A DNA stretch of 7,731 bases from assembly GCA_016930895.1 (NCBI GenBank), contig JAFGFV010000568.1, positions 1 through 7,731 on the forward strand. The letters run 5' to 3'. Of the stretch, positions 5,172-7,731 are shown piece by piece (position 1 is the stretch's first letter; every line of letters starts with the position of its first letter). The notes below the pieces were generated by a model, which did no database searches, had not been told where the DNA came from, and saw only the letters and a list, made by a program, of their open reading frames with translations. The stretch comes from Spirochaetales bacterium. Lineage in GTDB: Bacteria > Spirochaetota > Spirochaetia > SZUA-6 > DRHE01. A program made the position numbers and the translations under genes.

Positions 5172-5773
5172 GGCTCCGCCTCCTGGCCCGTGGCGGCCAC
5201 ATCCTCGGGCGTGTTCAGGTTGAAGAAGGTGCGGCTGCTCTCCGGGGAGTCCGGGAGATCGAGGTAGCAGGTGCGCACGAGGGCGAAAAGCCTGCGGATC
5301 GAGTATCCCTGTCCGTCCTCCAGGAGGGCCCGGATGGCGGGTTCCAGGCGCCGGCTGTAGATCCCATGCAGCGGCTCGATCATCGAGCCCCGGCGGGGCA
5401 GGAGCACCTGCGCCGGCGGGTCCTCGGCCTGCAGGGACTGGTACAGCGCGGCCTGCCGCCGGATCAGCCCCGGGTCCAGGTACGGCATGTCGCAGGCTAC
5501 GCAGAGGGCCGCCTCCCCCGTGCAGGCTGCCAGCCCTGCCTGCAGCCCGCCCAGGGGGCCGCAGCCGCGGTAGCGATCCTCGATCACCCGCGCGCCGCTC
5601 GGAAGCTCGCCGTAGCCCCCCTCGCGCCCGGCTACCAGGAACACCTCCTCGAAGAGCCCCCCGAGGAGCTCCAGCACCTGGACGAACAGGGGCCGGCCCC
5701 GAATGATCAGGCGGCACTTGTCCCGCCCGCCCATGCGGGTGTTCCGGCCCCCGGCGAGCACAAGGGCGGACAT
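5168..5773 (-). CDS. mobA: Molybdenum cofactor guanylyltransferase MobA
   Basis: A 201-residue cytoplasmic nucleotidyltransferase that joins GMP from GTP to molybdopterin to make the MGD cofactor used by formate dehydrogenases and related enzymes. LVLAGGRNTRMGGRDK at residues 4-19 is the GTP-binding signature. GPLGGL is at 72-77, CDMP (catalytic Mg/GTP region) at 94-97 and the family's C-terminal FFNLNTPED at 183-191. The frame is open to GTG 5818, but ATG at 5773 gives the standard N-terminus, and the predicted transcription start near 5819 would leave the GTG with no leader. The Shine-Dalgarno before 5773 is weak. It overlaps fdhD by 4 bases, forming a two-gene cofactor maturation operon. 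A MobA-like cytidylyltransferase (MocA) is less likely given the fdhD partner. Confidence 0.92.
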   Translation of the reverse strand: MSALVLAGGRNTRMGGRDKCRLIIRGRPLFVQVLELLGGLFEEVFLVAGREGGYGELPSGARVIEDRYRGCGPLGGLQAGLAACTGEAALCVACDMPYLDPGLIRRQAALYQSLQAEDPPAQVLLPRRGSMIEPLHGIYSRRLEPAIRALLEDGQGYSIRRLFALVRTCYLDLPDSPESSRTFFNLNTPEDVAATGQEAEP

Positions 5774-5825
5774 GCGCGGGATCCGGCCTGTGGCCGTCGG
5801 GTCCGCGGGGTGTTCCACGGCGCCG

Positions 5826-5834
5826 AGTGTAGCA
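5826..5834 (-). promoter_or_regulatory. Extended -10 promoter of mobA-fdhD
   Basis: The minus strand reads TGC-TACACT, an extended -10 element with one mismatch in the hexamer. No good -35 is seen 17 bases upstream, as is common for extended -10 promoters. Transcription would begin near 5819, about 46 bases before the mobA ATG. Confidence 0.45.
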
Positions 5835-5857
5835 CACCCGGGGCGCCCGCGGCCAGC

Positions 5858-5886
5858 TTGACAGACCCCGGGGCCCCGTCTATCGT
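5858..5886 (+). promoter_or_regulatory. Candidate promoter of the sensor kinase gene
   Basis: TTGACA (5858-5863) and TATCGT (5881-5886) are 17 bases apart. The -35 is perfect and the -10 is fair. The predicted start near 5893 lies downstream of the GTG at 5885, so if this promoter is used the protein would begin at GTG 5897 or later. Confidence 0.4.
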
Positions 5887-7731
5887 GAATCCGATCGTGG
5901 TATACTCGACCCGGTTTCGTCTGATTACCAGTCTACTCGGGATGTGCATCCTGGTCGGGGGCCTCTCCCTCATAGTCGGCGTGCGGCTGCTCAACAGGTC
6001 GGTGCTGAGCGAGGCCACCAACCGGGTCCGCCAGGACCTGAACGCCGCGCGGGAGATCTACGACAACGTGGAAGGGCGGGTGCTTCTCTCCCTGCACATC
6101 GCGGCGGAGGAACCCTGCTTCCGGCGGGCCCTGGCCGAGGGCAGGCTGGAGGCGGCCGCAGGCTGCCTGAGAAACGTTGCCGACCGGGCCAAGCTGGATT
6201 TCGCCGGACTCGTGGACCCTGGCGGTCGGACCGTCCTGCGCCTCGCCGCCGGAGGGGACGGGCCGGTCAACCCGGCGGCGGAGCGGAGCCTGCAAACCCA
6301 CGCCGTTGTCTCCGGGACCGCGATCCTGGATCGCGAGGAGCTGCTCGCAGAAGACCCGGAGCTGGCCCGGCGGGCCCGCATCGAGCTCGTTCCCACCCCG
6401 CGGGCCGCGCCGCTCTCGGAGGAGGTGGAGACCTCCGGCATGACCATCAGCGCCGCGGTGCCGGTGTATTCCGGCAACACCCTGATCGGCGCGCTGTACG
6501 GCGGGGTCCTCCTGGCCCGCAGCGAGGAGATCGTGGACCGGGTACGCTCCACCATATTCCGGCAGGAGACCTACAAGGGCCAGAGCATCGGCACGGCCAC
6601 GATCTTCTTCCGGGACGTGCGCATCGCCACCAACGTGACGACCCCCCAAGGCGAGCGGGCCATCGGGACCCGGGTGTCTCAGGAGGTGCGCGACAAGGTC
6701 CTGGGGGAAGGGGAGCGATGGATCGACCGGGCCTTCGTGGTCCATGACTGGTACATCACCGCCTACGAGCCGATCATCGACATCTTCGGGGAGCGGGTCG
6801 GGATCCTGTACGTGGGAGTCCTGGAGTCCAAGTACGTGGACATCCGCCGGAACACGATCCTGGTGTTCGCAGGGATCACCGCCGCGGGGGTGATCCTGGC
6901 GGTCCTGCTGGGCTACTTCCTTGGCCACCGGATCTTCATGCCGGTGCGCCGGCTGATCGAGGTGAGCCGCAGGGTATCCGCCGGCGACCTGTCCCCCGAC
7001 GTCGGCCCGATTTCCTCCAGCGAGATCGGGGTGCTCCAGAAGACCTTCTCGGAAATGCTCAAGTCCCTGCGGGATCGGGACCGGCACCAGCGGGCGGAGA
7101 GCGAGCTCAAGCTCCTGCAGTCCGAGAGGCAGGCCTCCGTGGGGCGCCTGGCCGCCGGCGTCGCCCACGAGATCAACAATCCCCTCACGGGGGTCCTCAC
7201 CTTCACCCACATGCTCCTGCGCCGCGAGGACCTGGCGCAGGACATCCGCGAGGACCTCCAGACCATCGCGGTCTCCACCGAGCGGGTGCGCAAGATCGTA
7301 AAGGGGCTGCTGGACTTCTCCCGGCAGAGCAAGATCGAGCCGGAGCCCACCGAGATCAATGAGCTCATCCAGCAGACGATCCCCCTAGTGGCCAACCAGG
7401 CCCTGGTCAAGGGCGTGATCTTCTGCTTCGACCCCGGCAAGGACCTGCCGAGACGCACCCTGGACCGCAGCCAGTTCCAGAGCGTGCTCCTGAACGTCAT
7501 CCTCAACGCCATCGACGCCACCGAGCGGGGCGGACACATCACCATCACCACCTCGCTGACCTACTCCCCCGACCCCGAGGCCAAGCGGGGCCTGGAGATC
7601 AGCATCTCCGACACGGGCCACGGGATCGACCCGGAGCACCTGGACAAGCTCTTCGATCCTTTCTTTACCACCAAAGAGGTCGGCAAGGGCACCGGCCTGG
7701 GGCTGTCCGTGTCGCAGGGGATCGTGGAGCG
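5885..7731 (+). CDS. Membrane sensor histidine kinase (Cache-HAMP-HisKA-HATPase), incomplete at right edge
   Basis: An open frame of 615 codons runs off the window end. Residues counted from GTG 5885 show a membrane helix at about 12-32 and a periplasmic sensor of about 290 residues with Cache-type features ([32 protein letters not shown]). A second helix follows at about 324-346, then a HAMP segment and a short coiled stretch. The H-box [10 protein letters not shown] has phosphoacceptor H428, the N-box NVILNAIDA is at 537-545, DTGHGID at 576-582 and GKGTGLGL at 600-607. All catalytic boxes are intact. The kinase would sense a small extracellular ligand and phosphorylate a response regulator that is probably encoded downstream; [11 protein letters not shown] kinases often pair with NtrC-like regulators. 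The start is uncertain: GTG 5885 and 5897 keep the first helix whole, ATG 5942 shortens it, and none has a Shine-Dalgarno. It diverges from mobA. Confidence 0.9.
   Translation, partial: MNPIVVYSTRFRLITSLLGMCILVGGLSLIVGVRLLNRSVLSEATNRVRQDLNAAREIYDNVEGRVLLSLHIAAEEPCFRRALAEGRLEAAAGCLRNVADRAKLDFAGLVDPGGRTVLRLAAGGDGPVNPAAERSLQTHAVVSGTAILDREELLAEDPELARRARIELVPTPRAAPLSEEVETSGMTISAAVPVYSGNTLIGALYGGVLLARSEEIVDRVRSTIFRQETYKGQSIGTATIFFRDVRIATNVTTPQGERAIGTRVSQEVRDKVLGEGERWIDRAFVVHDWYITAYEPIIDIFGERVGILYVGVLESKYVDIRRNTILVFAGITAAGVILAVLLGYFLGHRIFMPVRRLIEVSRRVSAGDLSPDVGPISSSEIGVLQKTFSEMLKSLRDRDRHQRAESELKLLQSERQASVGRLAAGVAHEINNPLTGVLTFTHMLLRREDLAQDIREDLQTIAVSTERVRKIVKGLLDFSRQSKIEPEPTEINELIQQTIPLVANQALVKGVIFCFDPGKDLPRRTLDRSQFQSVLLNVILNAIDATERGGHITITTSLTYSPDPEAKRGLEISISDTGHGIDPEHLDKLFDPFFTTKEVGKGTGLGLSVSQGIVE
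5898..5906 (+). promoter_or_regulatory. Alternative extended -10 element for the sensor kinase
   Basis: TGG-TATACT is a good extended -10 element. Transcription from it would start near 5913, leaving only ATG 5942 among the visible start codons. It competes with the 5858-5886 promoter, and both may be used. Confidence 0.3.

Noticed and set aside
4332..5837. A single 501-codon frame suggesting an FdhD fusion protein
   Set aside because: The part above 5171 is an out-of-frame reading of mobA. The TTG at 5171 has an ideal AGGAGG and overlaps the mobA stop, so two separate genes explain it better.
5933..7210. A 425-codon minus-strand frame opposite the sensor kinase
   Set aside because: The plus strand encodes a kinase with intact H, N and G boxes. 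The opposite frame is low-complexity shadow sequence.
1..7731. CRISPR arrays, tRNA or rRNA genes, insertion sequences, toxin-antitoxin pairs
   Set aside because: No regularly spaced repeats, tRNA-like folds, transposase signatures or terminal inverted repeats were seen on either strand.

Overview
The window is a high-GC, gene-dense bacterial segment. The anaerobic Ni-Fe carbon monoxide dehydrogenase genes, the formate dehydrogenase maturation genes and a Cache-HAMP histidine kinase suggest an anaerobe of the Desulfobacterota/deltaproteobacterial type. That placement is inference from gene content; no rRNA or other phylogenetic marker is present.

Layout. Everything from about 5773 down to 1 lies on the minus strand. 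In transcription order it reads mobA (5773-5168), fdhD (5171-4332, start codon overlapping the mobA stop), a 139-base gap with a near-consensus promoter, cooC (4192-3434), a 400-base non-coding stretch, cooS (3033-1108), cooF (1100-561), a small thioredoxin-like [2Fe-2S] ferredoxin (553-302) and the start of a PAS-domain protein that leaves the window (286-1). From about 5885 to the right edge, one large plus-strand gene encodes a membrane sensor histidine kinase that is open at the window end. It diverges from mobA across a short, promoter-rich spacer.

How the genes fit together. CooC is the MinD-like ATPase that helps insert nickel into CooS. CooS oxidises CO to CO2 (or the reverse), and CooF, with four predicted [4Fe-4S] clusters, takes the electrons. 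The next two genes are not the usual CO-linked hydrogenase (CooMKLXUH), an acetyl-CoA synthase or a flavin oxidoreductase. They are a NuoE/HymA-type [2Fe-2S] protein and a PAS protein, a pair that resembles the modules around NADH-linked or sensory [FeFe]-hydrogenases. MobA and FdhD make and sulfurate the molybdenum/tungsten bis-MGD cofactor of formate dehydrogenases, so CO and formate metabolism sit side by side.

The most unusual part is 3034-3433, between cooC and cooS. It has lower GC than its surroundings. It holds a near-perfect sigma-70 promoter overlapped by a Fur-type 7-1-7 palindrome, a 47-codon ORF with a well-placed Shine-Dalgarno, an FNR/CRP-like half-site pair, and a hairpin that would place the cooS ribosome-binding site in its loop. 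Next to it, a 22-base tandem repeat spans the cooC stop codon. No CRISPR array, tRNA, rRNA or insertion sequence is visible.
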